From assembly GCF_030463565.1 (NCBI RefSeq), contig NC_134652.1:10567897-10631896 (forward strand): 64,000 nucleotides of DNA. The letters are read 5' to 3'. The notes beneath the pieces are model-generated. The model saw only the letters and a program-made list of their open reading frames with translations, did no database searches and was not told the origin of the DNA. Below are positions 51,601-61,300 of the stretch, in pieces; position 1 is the stretch's first letter, and each line of letters begins with the position of its first letter. A program made the translations under genes and the position numbers. Origin of the DNA: Pelecanus crispus (taxonomy: Eukaryota; Chordata; Aves; Pelecaniformes; Pelecanidae).

Positions 51601-54600
51601 GAGGAATAGATGAAACAAAGAACAAGGAAGCAGCAACGGGAGCAGGATGAAGCAAGAAATATTTCATCTCCCTCCGCAGCTCTCTGCGGTGCCCTGTTGT
51701 GCTGTTTGCCTGATGGAGTTGGAAAGGGTTTGGGGGCAGAAGGGTTTGACTTCAGCGAGGGTGCTAAACTTTCCCTGCACTCAGGGCAGCCCTGGGCACC
51801 ACACAGGAATGCCAGAGGGTTTCAGCCCAGGCTGAGCGAGGTGCAGGATGTGACCGCATCATGCTCTTCTGTGCCTCAGTTTCCCCAGCTGTAGAGCAGA
51901 GATGATAGCCTCACAACACCCAAGGGGATGGCTCACACACCAAGAAAAGAAGACAGACGAGAGACCTAGCACTTTGCTGTACTACTTTCTTTTCCAGGTT
52001 ACCCACCTACCCCTCCCATCCAAGCACCTTCCCGTGGGCAGAGCTGCCTGCAAGAGGGCAAGAGGGCAGAGATGTTAAACTCCCTCTACCAGTAAAGTGG
52101 TGCCCTAGAAAATGTGGAGGTTTCCAGTAACATCTTTCAGAGTGGGCAGTAGCCTGTACTCTAGGGTGGCTGAGTCCCAAATTTTGGTTCTCAGTTCCCC
52201 GTTACTGGGAACAAAATCTCCTGGAGCACCTGGCATGGAGAGTCCAAGAGTTAAACCCGATCTTTACAGTAAAGCTCTGGTGTCCCGTTTTGTTCTGGGG
52301 CTTTTCCCCCTCACGTGCCTGTCACAAGCTGCAGCAGCAGAGCCGTGGGGGACAAAACCCCAGGCAGAGCTGACCTCTTGGTATGGAGACTTTTCTCCTC
52401 CCTTCTGAGGTCCACTGCACCACCCACCAGACTACACTGGTTTTGAAGCCTTTTCACCCCCGCTGGTCAGCACAGGGTCAAATTTTAGCCTTTTGGCTCC
52501 CTGCATGAAGCTTTCCATGGTGGTGTGCAAGCAGGGGAGGGAGAAGCGCTTGCCTCCTTCCCTCCTGCCCGCTTGAGCCCACCCTTTTCTCCATGCCATG
52601 AGGGGCTGTGGGATGCAAGACGCTGGATGTGGGATGTGGGATGCAAGATGCGGGATGTGGGATGCAGAAGGAGGCTGTCAGGAGGGAGGCACAGGCTGGG
52701 GGCTGCAGGGTGGGGGATCCAGGAGGGGGCTGCAGGTGTGGGGGGGCTGCAGGATGGGGGCTGCAGGAGGGGGTGCACCAGGGGCAGTGAAGGCAGGGCC
52801 TCCTGCCTGCCGTGCCGTATTTGCTCATGGCCAGCAGAGGAGGATCTTGTCCTTCCGACGAGGTGCAATACTGCGCCCAACCAGGAGCAGTATTCAAACA
52901 AAAGGGAAGGGGGGGGGGGGGGGGAGGGGGAAGAAATTAGACTGTGGGGCTGGTTTCACCAAACAGTCTCCTTGCTGCAGCTCGACACCGATACTTTGTG
53001 TGCTCTCTCAAGAGGGAATAAAATGGCTGGATCCTGTTCGTAGCAAGTCTGCAGAGACGGGAGATGAAGCTGGAAGAATTTGTGGAGAGCAATTTGAAAT
53101 TGTATTACTTTAGGCTCATAAAAAAGAAACCCTGAAAAAAACCCAAAATCTGGGCGAGACATTTTATATGGGTACCAGTGCATTGCTGAGTGTGGAGCCA
53201 ATTACATTTATAGGGGTCCTAGAAAAAAATGGAGGAAAAATTACTGAAATTCAAAATATCCTAATTTCACCTGACCTTTGTTGTTGTCATCATCATAATG
53301 ATTAGCACTTCAACAAAGCTCTTCCTCCAAAGAACCATCAAAACTTTGCTAATTAGGCTTTGTACCAAGGTTAAGCACTGCAGATACATGATACTCTCTA
53401 TTTTTCCATTTCAGCTCCTCAAGAGAGACTAATGAAATAGAATAGAATTCAAACAGTAATGCCAGAACCATGAGCTTTCTGGTCTCAGGACAGAATCCTA
53501 CTGCTCTTTCTCAGACCAAAATGTTCAGTTAATCTCCGGCGATTCTTTCTGAATAAAGCCAGGAAGATTTTGACCCCAAATTCAAGGGAAATTATTTACA
53601 GCTGCCAAGGGCATTCTGCAGTTGAACTGTTTATTGTGTCTTGGGTACATTTGCTACCCCTTATTACAATCAAAATGAATAATTAAAACACAAAAGCAGG
53701 TGGAGAAACAGGCAGCACAAAGGTGACAATCCAGGGTTAGGCTGTGAATTTACATGTGTGCAAAACAGAAGTAATTCCAGAGAAAACAGTGTCGTGTGAC
53801 AGACTAGCAAGAGGGATGGAAACTACCTCTACACATACACACACTTTGCAACAAAGCACTACAGGAGTTCAAACATTAAACTGCATTGGTAGAAATTGGC
53901 CTATTCACTTTATTGCACTAGTTTGTGCAAATTCTCCTGCAACTTGCCACCAAGTGGCCTTCAGGGCAGAAAAACAAATATTACCCCTTTCATTTGTTCT
54001 TCTGTGCAGTCACAGCTTTGCAGCCGAGAAGGAGGTGGGATGGGCATGAACTGGAGAATGAGGATGGATATTTGATCAACTTCCATCCACGACTGACATA
54101 AGGCATGAAGGAGCCATGAGGGCAGACACAACTACTGCCTTTTCGTAGTGAACCCCTTGATCCCGCTGACAGCTCTCAGTGGGAACCTTTGTCTGGGCTT
54201 CTTGCCAAAGGAGGAGGGAATCGACAGTTCTGATGCTCTTACAATCGGCCAGATTTTTGCCTGCAACCATCTTGGGTAGTGACAGTCTTTGAACTTCAAG
54301 GGAAAGTGGCTTTTCCAGCAATGACATTGTATTTCTCAGCCAAGGCCATGGTTGCGGTATAATGAAAGCAGGGCACATTATCATCTGGAGCACACATGCA
54401 ACACATGTTGTATTTTTAGCCTGGGAAATCATTCTCTGAAAGGATTCCACCAAAATGTCTGAGTTCTTCACCTCTCTGCTAGCAAGACATCTCCTGCCTC
54501 CACGCTGAACTACAATGTGTGCCTCAGAGTAAATGACAGGTTCCTTATCCACTGATCCCTGGGTACCCAGAGAAGTTTACATTTAAAGCCTTTATTTGGC

Positions 54601-57600
54601 TGATTATTCAGTTGTGAACCTTTCCCATGGTAGCACCTGATACAAAAACCACGGGCATCCGGGAAAAAAGCAACAGCCCTTAGAGGTGCTGCTGAAACCA
54701 TCTTGGTTCTCTGCACAGGAGTTACCTGCTCCTGTTTTCCAAGTGACCAAAGTTTCCAAGTTAATCTTTGCACTGTGAGAGATGGCCTGGCAGCAGCTGG
54801 CTGTTTTTAAATTTGCTCACTGGTGGATGAGGTGTGCTTGAGCTCCCTGGTGGAAAACAGGGTCAACCTTGGATGCCACAGCAAGGAGAAGCTACAAAAT
54901 CTGTTTCAAGGAGGCTGCAGGAGCCAGCCTTGTCACACTAACACAAGTGCGCTGCGCTATCAAACGCTTTTGCAGCCAGTGCTGGGAATGCAGGTTATAT
55001 TGCTAGACTTAGAGCTTATGCAAAGTCATTAAGTCCCTTTAGTTACACGGGATATCAACCTGCATGCTTCAGGGCATAAGCTGATTGCCTTCGGGGGTCA
55101 GCGAGGAACGCTTCCCTCTCTGAGAGTACGGTGCACAATTAGCTGGGGGCGCTCCCAAGGCTTTGTTGCTTTCCTGCTGCATCAGGCAAATTTAGGCGAG
55201 CGCTGCAGAAGGGCATTACACCTGATGGGCCACAAATCGAGACGGGCTTGACAGCATTTACTTCTCTTTGCAGTGATCGGTTCATGATGCAACAGAGCAT
55301 AAAGCCCTCACAGGAGTGGTGCGGCACTGGAGAGAGGGTGAGGGGAGCAGAAGTGAGAGTTTAATACAGGAATAGATCCGTTGGTGGGTAGAAAAAGATG
55401 TCAGACAGAGTTGACTTTGGGACACCCTAAAATGTTGGTCTCCAAGCACCTGAGGCAAGGAAAGACCTGTACTGCTGGTAAGAGTTTCCTATCTGCTGTG
55501 GGCCAGCTAGGAAATAGGCACCGATGATAAGTTTTCTTTGCAATCGTTTGATCTTAATGTGATACTTTAATCCTTCCCTTTCCGCTACTGAGTGTACTTG
55601 GTTGTTGGACTGGGCATGGCTGGTGACTTCAAAACACTTTCCATTACAACTAAGCACACATCAGTTTTTTGAAGTTCCAAAATATTCAGCAAAGAGCCAC
55701 CTTTGCTTTTCTGACTCCTGCATTTCATCCTCTCTGCTGCCAGGGGTGTTGAGTTTGGAGGGATACGATACGGTACACTGATATGAGGAAAAAAGCCTGA
55801 TCTGAACACCTGTTGATTTAAAAAAAAAAAATCACCTTTTTTTTTCCTGCAAGCATGTGCTGAAGTGCTTCAGAGCGTTGCTAAATGGGAGCTGCAGCCT
55901 GGTGTATGAACAGCTCCATAACCACAGTGTTGTAGGACCCAAACTGGTCTCATCCTGTTGCAGATTTCTCTAGTCCAGCTCAGCACAATGTTTAAGCATA
56001 TCATTTAAATCTATATGTATTTCAGAAAAGTTGGTTCAATAGAAGCCCAAGTCAGGGAGGATAGGCAGCTGAATGGTTGTGTCTGAATGCTGATACAACC
56101 TGCTGCAGCAGGGGTCTTTGCATTTCTTTTTGGCAAAGTAACAAACACTTTATAATACAACACTTTATGGCAGGCACATTTCTACTACAGTATCTTGCTG
56201 AGCAAAAGTGTATTGATTTCTCTAAAAGTTCCTGTTCATACAACACTGATGTGTGTGTCAGTGAGGACCTACTGTAATTAAAAGCAAAAAAAAAAAACAA
56301 CCCAAAACCCAACCTGAGAAGACCTGTCATGTCTGAAGACAATCTTTTGTGCAGTTGCATCACCTATGCTAAAATAAAGGACCAAATTTTGTTTTCCCTT
56401 GCACTCATCATGCAACTTCCTGCTTTTTATGGAAATAGTTTGGATTCATACAGGTGAAATCAGTTTCTCTTCAGGTAATCTGAAAGAACCAAATGGAATT
56501 TTTTTCTTTAGGGTCCTGCTCCAAACCCGCTGGATCCATGAATGTCTGAGTGCTTTCCTGTTCTATTTTGACTGACTCAATATGAGTTACTGCCTAAACC
56601 TGCATTTGACTTCTGCTATATTTCACCAATAACATTTATTAATCAGAGCATTACTTATAAAAACTCCTAAACCCAGATTCAAATAAAAATGAGAATGATG
56701 AAGATAGATAGTTCTGGGAAAGTATGGAAATAGGAATTTAAGGGTGTTTTCCACGTTTCAGCAAAATGCAAAGTCTATTCTTTTTTCATTCAAGCTACGT
56801 CAGTGTAACTTTGGAACAAATCATTAAGGCAAAAATGTCCTCTCACAACATGTTTGTCATGCAATGGTCACGTCACAGCGACTCATTCCCCTATTTTTTT
56901 CTGGGATCCATGCCAAGTGCTAAGCCAGAAAACCTTGTTATATTAATTATGAAGAAAAAACATGTTTTATTAAAAACTAGCCTGCTGAATATTCTGTCGT
57001 GCTGCTTTTCAGTGACAGTAGAATTGCTTTTGCATTTTAGTAATGTTAATGAATTTTCAGGGGCAGGGGGAGATATACATTACATTTTCCACAGCAATAT
57101 TTAGAGCAAAGTCAGATTAGGATTGTCAAAGCTAATGAATCAATCTAACACTAAGGACTAGTTGGGAAAAATCTGTGCAAGACTTTGTGTTGTGTAAGAC
57201 TGCACCTACATCTTCCTCACTGAGTGTGAATTAACACAACCAATTCATTATAAGCTTATTTATATTAGATTGGGTTCCCAAAATGTCTCTAAAACTGGCA
57301 TTGAACTACCTTAGAACTGATCCCCTCAGTAACCTGCCACATGCACCGGTGGATCAAGTGCACCATATCCACTGCTGTCGGTGGATAGATAATCCTGGTG
57401 ATACACTAATTAATAAACACCATGTTGTTTTGCGGAAATCACTGATTGCAAATTCACTGAGCTCTTCAAAAAGATCCATAACCCATTAAAACTCCTCACT
57501 ATATATTTTTCCCAAAGGACTCAATTTAAACATGTCAACATCTGAAATTTTGCGACACATTTCAGTAAATACGAACCTGCACGCATAGGAACCATCATTA

Positions 57601-58378
57601 AGAAAGCAGAGGTTTGAAGAACCTCAAATTCCTTCATAAGAAAATCTGCTTGATCGCAGTGCTTGGAGGAACAAAAGAAATGTTTTTAAAACTGACTTTT
57701 AACTTTGCTTTGGTTACAAGTCATTCTTCAACTTCCTTTAAAGAGGAGATGAATAGATTTGGGCAAGTATATTAAGCTCTGCTGGAGCAGGGCTCTAGCC
57801 ATCTCTGGCTGCGTTGAATATTTTGCCGTTAACCTTCCTTCAACATTACCGGCAATGATAATTCAGCCATCCAAAACATATGGCTGGGGTAAATTTTACC
57901 TTTGACAAAAGAGCTTGCAAAACTGCCAAACCAGTGCATACTCCTGACCTGTTTAATCTGATATCTCGTCCCTTCAGCATGGTGATGAGCAGCCCATGCT
58001 GCAGCCCAGTGGTTTGGAGCATCGCTCAGCACCCAGGGCTGGGGGAGCGAGTGCGCTCCCCATTGCACACCCCTGGGAGCTGGGTGGCCACTAAGTGCAC
58101 CCAGATGGGCCATTCCTTGTCACTGTAGATATCTGCTCCAAAAGACACATGGGGCTTCCTTCTTATGCAGCGTTTACTTGGGCACCTCACTGTCCTGAAA
58201 TGCGGATACTCAGCTAAATGCTGCAGCTGCCCGGGAAGGGCTCAGCAAGGAACAGAGCTGGTATGTTGCAAGAAAAGTAATATAAAAACATACTCACACA
58301 CAAATGGGTGTTCGCTAGGAGAATGACCAGTGGAAGAACCTGAAGGGTCAAAGCACTATTAACCATCCTTACACTCAT
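36438..58378 (-). CDS. HABP2: HABP2, hyaluronan-binding protein 2 / factor VII-activating protease (12 coding exons)
   Basis: HABP2 is a liver-made plasma serine protease zymogen that binds polyanions and can activate factor VII and pro-urokinase. Twelve minus-strand exons join in frame to 555 residues (human about 560). They encode a signal peptide, an acidic region, three EGF modules, a kringle (about residues 190-273) and an S1 domain starting at Ile310. The triad is His354 (TAGHC), Asp403 (HNDI) and Ser501 (GDSGGPL). Asp495 in DSCQGDS gives trypsin-like specificity. Cys298 and Cys427 fit the interchain disulfide. The activation bond is KK/IYGG, with Lys where human has Arg. The EGF3 basic patch RHRIRSKF, linked to polyanion binding in human, is kept. 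EGF2 and EGF3 match human HABP2 far better than tPA, HGFA or factor XII as I remember them. The first exon is the least certain. Confidence 0.96.
37514..37659 (-). CDS. HABP2: HABP2 exon 11, specificity region
   Basis: It encodes [33 protein letters not shown] and ADSCQ, including Asp495, the S1-pocket acid of trypsin-like proteases. Entry in phase 1 uses the acceptor CCCATAG. A closer AG (ATCTCATCAG) would break the phase and drop five conserved positions. The donor is GTCTGT. The next intron is 902 nt. Confidence 0.92.
39163..39297 (-). CDS. HABP2: HABP2 exon 10, protease core
   Basis: It encodes [21 protein letters not shown] with the light-chain Cys427 expected to pair with Cys298, and [13 protein letters not shown]. 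The donor is GTATTT. The following intron (37660-39162, 1503 nt) shows no gene; around 38440-38485 it has a degraded ancient-repeat-like stretch. Confidence 0.95.
39649..39791 (-). CDS. HABP2: HABP2 exon 9, catalytic Asp
   Basis: It encodes [32 protein letters not shown] and VPHNDI, with catalytic Asp403. It enters in phase 2 after a poly-pyrimidine acceptor and leaves in phase 1 at GTAAAT. The next intron is 351 nt. Confidence 0.95.
40662..40908 (-). CDS. HABP2: HABP2 exon 8, activation site and catalytic His
   Basis: It encodes the linker ([11 protein letters not shown]), the interchain cysteine (FETCGQPE), the activation site [18 protein letters not shown], and [18 protein letters not shown] with catalytic His354. 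The donor GTAGGT leaves phase 2, which fits exon 9. The loop after the sixth residue of the strand (IKTSKRSRH) is short and basic compared with human. The intron to exon 9 is 870 nt. Confidence 0.95.
41038..41132 (-). CDS. HABP2: HABP2 exon 7, kringle C-terminal part
   Basis: It encodes [15 protein letters not shown] and [12 protein letters not shown], finishing the kringle with the Asp-x-Asp pair and the PWCY core. Two tandem donors six bases apart (GTACAG and GTAAAG) are both in frame. I chose the distal one because it is the better consensus and matches the human intron position. The next intron is 129 nt. Confidence 0.9.
41572..41743 (-). CDS. HABP2: HABP2 exon 6, kringle N-terminal part
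   Basis: Entry phase 1, exit phase 2. It encodes [24 protein letters not shown] and [14 protein letters not shown], the first two thirds of a kringle. The intron to exon 7 is 439 nt. Confidence 0.95.
42727..42846 (-). CDS. HABP2: HABP2 exon 5, EGF module 3
   Basis: Phase 1 at both ends, with donor GTATGT. It encodes [15 protein letters not shown], the basic patch RHRIRSKF and [14 protein letters not shown]. In human HABP2 this basic patch is implicated in polyanion binding. The intron to exon 6 is 983 nt and shows no gene. Confidence 0.95.
43231..43347 (-). CDS. HABP2: HABP2 exon 4, EGF module 2
   Basis: Phase 1 at both ends, with donor GTGAGC. It encodes [23 protein letters not shown] and HPYKIPDC. 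The CLIT-x-x-PPY pattern is typical of HABP2 EGF2. The intron to exon 5 is 384 nt. Confidence 0.95.
43803..43913 (-). CDS. HABP2: HABP2 exon 3, EGF module 1
   Basis: Phase 1 at both ends. It encodes [18 protein letters not shown] and [12 protein letters not shown], a complete six-cysteine EGF module. The intron to exon 4 is 455 nt. Confidence 0.94.
44864..44992 (-). CDS. HABP2: HABP2 exon 2, acidic N-terminal region
   Basis: The exon is preceded by a strong acceptor (CCCTGCAG) and followed by GTACCT. It encodes an Asp/Glu/Tyr-rich stretch ([16 protein letters not shown]) and then [14 protein letters not shown], matching the acidic region and the ENPDWYY block of human HABP2. The following intron (43914-44863) has an A/G-rich AAAAG-type tract near 44458-44516 and no gene. 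Confidence 0.88.
44993..45900 (-). other. HABP2: HABP2 intron 1, CpG-rich block beside exon 2
   Basis: From about 45150 to 45810 the sequence is strongly GC-rich with frequent CpG, unlike the AT-rich surroundings. Long open frames on both strands here are expected from the base composition. No homology was recognised. It could be a CpG island or an alternative promoter region upstream of exon 2. Confidence 0.5.
45901..52590 (-). other. HABP2: HABP2 intron 1, no gene recognised
   Basis: Intronic sequence with several poly-A and poly-T tracts (for example near 46020-46155), a C-run at 51372-51381 and purine-rich stretches near 48600-48730. I see no exon, RNA gene or clear transposable element. 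Confidence 0.5.
52609..52790. repeat. G-rich minisatellite in HABP2 intron 1
   Basis: Two adjoining tandem tracts are visible. Positions 52609-52668 repeat a GGGATGTGGGATGC-like unit. Positions 52693-52790 repeat GGGGGCTGCAGG-like units. The G-runs could form quadruplexes on the + strand. Confidence 0.75.
52909..52930. repeat. Poly-G run
   Basis: Sixteen consecutive G, one A, then five G. It lies about 120 nt beyond the minisatellite and is a probable site of sequencing or assembly error. Confidence 0.9.
52931..58299 (-). other. HABP2: HABP2 intron 1, distal part, no gene recognised
   Basis: AT-rich intronic sequence between the poly-G run and the signal-peptide exon. It contains two overlapping minus-strand open frames (54076-54773) with no recognised similarity, and no clear element. 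Confidence 0.45.
58300..58378 (-). CDS. HABP2: HABP2 exon 1, signal peptide
   Basis: The ATG at 58378 opens 26 codons starting MSVRMVNSA with a hydrophobic core ([11 protein letters not shown]), a good secretion signal and similar in layout to human MFARMSD. A phase-1 exit at GT (58299) fits the phase of the next exon. A stronger-looking donor GTGAGT two bases downstream would break the frame. The assignment rests on these features and on the synteny; RNA evidence is lacking. Confidence 0.72.
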
Positions 58379-61300
58379 TGTTTCTTGAAATTAGCTTTTT
58401 CTTCTTGCCTATGTTTTTTCAGACAAGCCACAGTCATTCGAGGGTGAGCTAATTCAGTGCAAATAATTAACTGTGCTTCAAATATTGTTTAATGTTCAAC
58501 AGATTGCCCTGATCAAATAAGTGCAGCCTGTCCAGATAATCACTGCATTGAGTGCTGGCAAATGTTTCAAATCAGTAAGTATCAAAGATGGGAATAGTAT
58601 AAATTAACAATGAAAAAAACCTATTTTCCTTCTATTAGAACTATTTTTTGACAATTATTGTCAATTGAAAAAAAGTGTTAATCAGACTTACCTCTCTCCC
58701 TTCCACCTGAAAAAATAGCGAGATCTAGTTATAAAATGAAAGATTTTAAAAAACATCAACACCTGTTTTTTATTATTGTCTAGATTTCAAACATCAAGGT
58801 TCATGTTCTCAAGCATTTGTCCACAAATGTGAGAACCTGGAATCCTTTTTTTAATAAAAATTGAAATTTGTGAGTAACTGCCAGCTCCAGAAGCTGAAGC
58901 ATTTGTAACAACAGTAGCAACTGAGGAAATCACAATATTATTGCAAGAATAAACAACCGTCTATTGTGAAAATGCTGACAAACTTTTACTGGTCAGATCT
59001 TGTTTGTGCTACATGTTACGAAAACAAGTGAAAAGACATATTCTTCCTCCCAGACAGTTTAGAGCATGAGTAGGAAGAAGGAAGAGGTTGATAGAAATAC
59101 AGTGTTTTCAGATCACAGCCCAAATTCACAAGGAAGTCCCTAGCAATATGTTTTCTCTACGGTTGTAAAGCAGTTAAACAGGATAGTGCTGAGCACGTTA
59201 CACAACACCAGGAGGAAAATTAATATGGTTGTTTGCTCAGGAGGACCTGAATAGCGCACAGTAAACAAAATTGATGGGTGGGGTGTCCACATGTTGAAAT
59301 ATGAGGAAGAAAACAGTGAAATCACAAGGGCCTCATCATTTCCCATCCTGAATGGGATTTTCTGGTGAAAAAGATAAGATGTGAGCACTTGGTTACAGGC
59401 TCTGTGACAAGTGCTGGAATCTGGGTGTCGGGGAACCTTATTTCTGATGATTCCTCATTTTGGAGCCTGAACATCCTATAGGAGAGTTCATACATTAAAA
59501 AATACACAAAGAACTTAGGTATGCTAATTATGCCACACGTGCATAATTTAAGCAGGTGCCTACAAGCAAGATGTGTTTGAGATTTAGTATGTTGGTGGCC
59601 ACACATACAAGTTTAAGAGATTCCACTAGTTAGAAAGACAGCAAGATAAAAGGAGTTAGATAATGCACGACTTTATGTAATGTGTCCTTGAGTAAGCTGA
59701 TTTGCACTGAATTTTAATAGAGCCCTGATTCATCAAATCTCAAACAGAATTAAGGTATGGACTGGATCCTAATAACATCATGCTTTATATCCATGAAAGA
59801 TAAATTAAAGGATGCAAAACTGCTATTGACAAACATTGATTATATGTACTTTGATGGACTTTGAAGTTGTGCCAGATGTGTCTTGTCAGCCTCCAAAGTT
59901 TTCTTTTAAATCTCATTGCATAAGGCTTTTACTTTTTAATTATTTTTTTTCCCTCAGCCTCTTTGATCAAGAAAAAATGTAGATCGTATTTGCGTGATGC
60001 TATTTCCTATGCATTTTATTTAGATATGCCCTTGTGCACAGCTCACAATATGTAAAAAACATTACATGGCACATAGTCATCTTACCCTGTTATCCTGGGT
60101 GCTATTTAACACTTAATTGACGTTCTCAAGCTGCTGAGTGAAATCTTGCCATGCGCAGAGAGGTAGCACAATGCTCATATCTTTTTGTGCCACATAAATC
60201 TACAGAATAAGATGCAAGCAACAAGGTTGCTGGTCTCTCTTTGTTCCCAGGAGAATTTTGACTGGTGAGAATGTTCTATGGATCCATTTCATTCTGCACC
60301 TCTGTCTGTGGCAAAGTGGTCCTCATGCCAGACCCTATGGAAAGGCAAACTTGCTTGCAACTTCTGCTGATTTTAGAAGATGGACTAAAGTTTAAACAAG
60401 TGAAACTCCTTCTTTCTCTTTCCTATATGTGGAAATGTCTTGTCAGTAGGGAGCTTCAAGAAACTGAATAAAGCTTTGAACCCATTTTGATTCTTAAAAG
60501 TTGTGAGCCCACATATACTGTCTTGCTTTCCTTGTCCATCAGGATATGACCAACCCTTTCAGGGCACAGGGGTGCATAAAGTATGTTGCCGTGCATGGCA
60601 AAAGGCTTCAAATTTGGTGCAGGATTTCGGTACAGATGTTCTTTTTTGGGAATGGACCCATTCCTTACATCTCCAAGCCCATCTTAATCATGATGGCTTG
60701 CTCATCAGACATGAAGCACTTCTCTGTGACAGTCTAGGTGTTTCCAAACAATAGATATGGAGAAAAAAATAGAGAAGAACTATAAAATCCTTTTAAATTA
60801 AGACTAAATAGATGAAAGTAACCCTTTTAAGTACTGGATCAGAACTGTGGTGGACCACATGGGGTTCTGCACAGCCATCTATACTGCCTTGAACAAATCA
60901 CACTCAGAATTCTTTCTCTTCCTACCTGAAAAGTGTGGGTAGTAACATTTCTTCTTTCACTGTGTGTTGCCTGTTTAGATAATAAAGACTTCTGGCTCAG
61001 TATTTTTTCCTATATTGATGAGCAGCTCCAGGCACAAGAGGTGCCCCATCTTGGCTGTGATGTCTAGTATAACAGAAGGAAAAGAATAACATAAAATACT
61101 AGAGTCTCAATGGTTTATTTGGAATTACTACCAAGTATTGTACTCTATAATGCTTGAGTAGTTTTGGTTGCCAAAATAAACAGCAGAAACATTATTTTGT
61201 CCTTTTTTATTTTTTTTTCCCCCTAAAATGGGAATTTCCACTGAAAAAAATATTTCCCTTGGACATTTTTCTGCCACTTGAATTCTGATCCTGGAAAGCA

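Noticed and set aside
52478-53113. Open frames of 138-172 codons on both strands
   Set aside because: They are read-through of the G-rich minisatellite and carry repetitive Cys/Gly or Pro/Ser peptides.
36438-58378. tPA (PLAT), HGFAC or F12 as the identity of the minus-strand protease
   Set aside because: The domain order is acidic region, three EGF modules, one kringle, protease, with no fibronectin or finger domain. The EGF2 and EGF3 details and the synteny fit HABP2.
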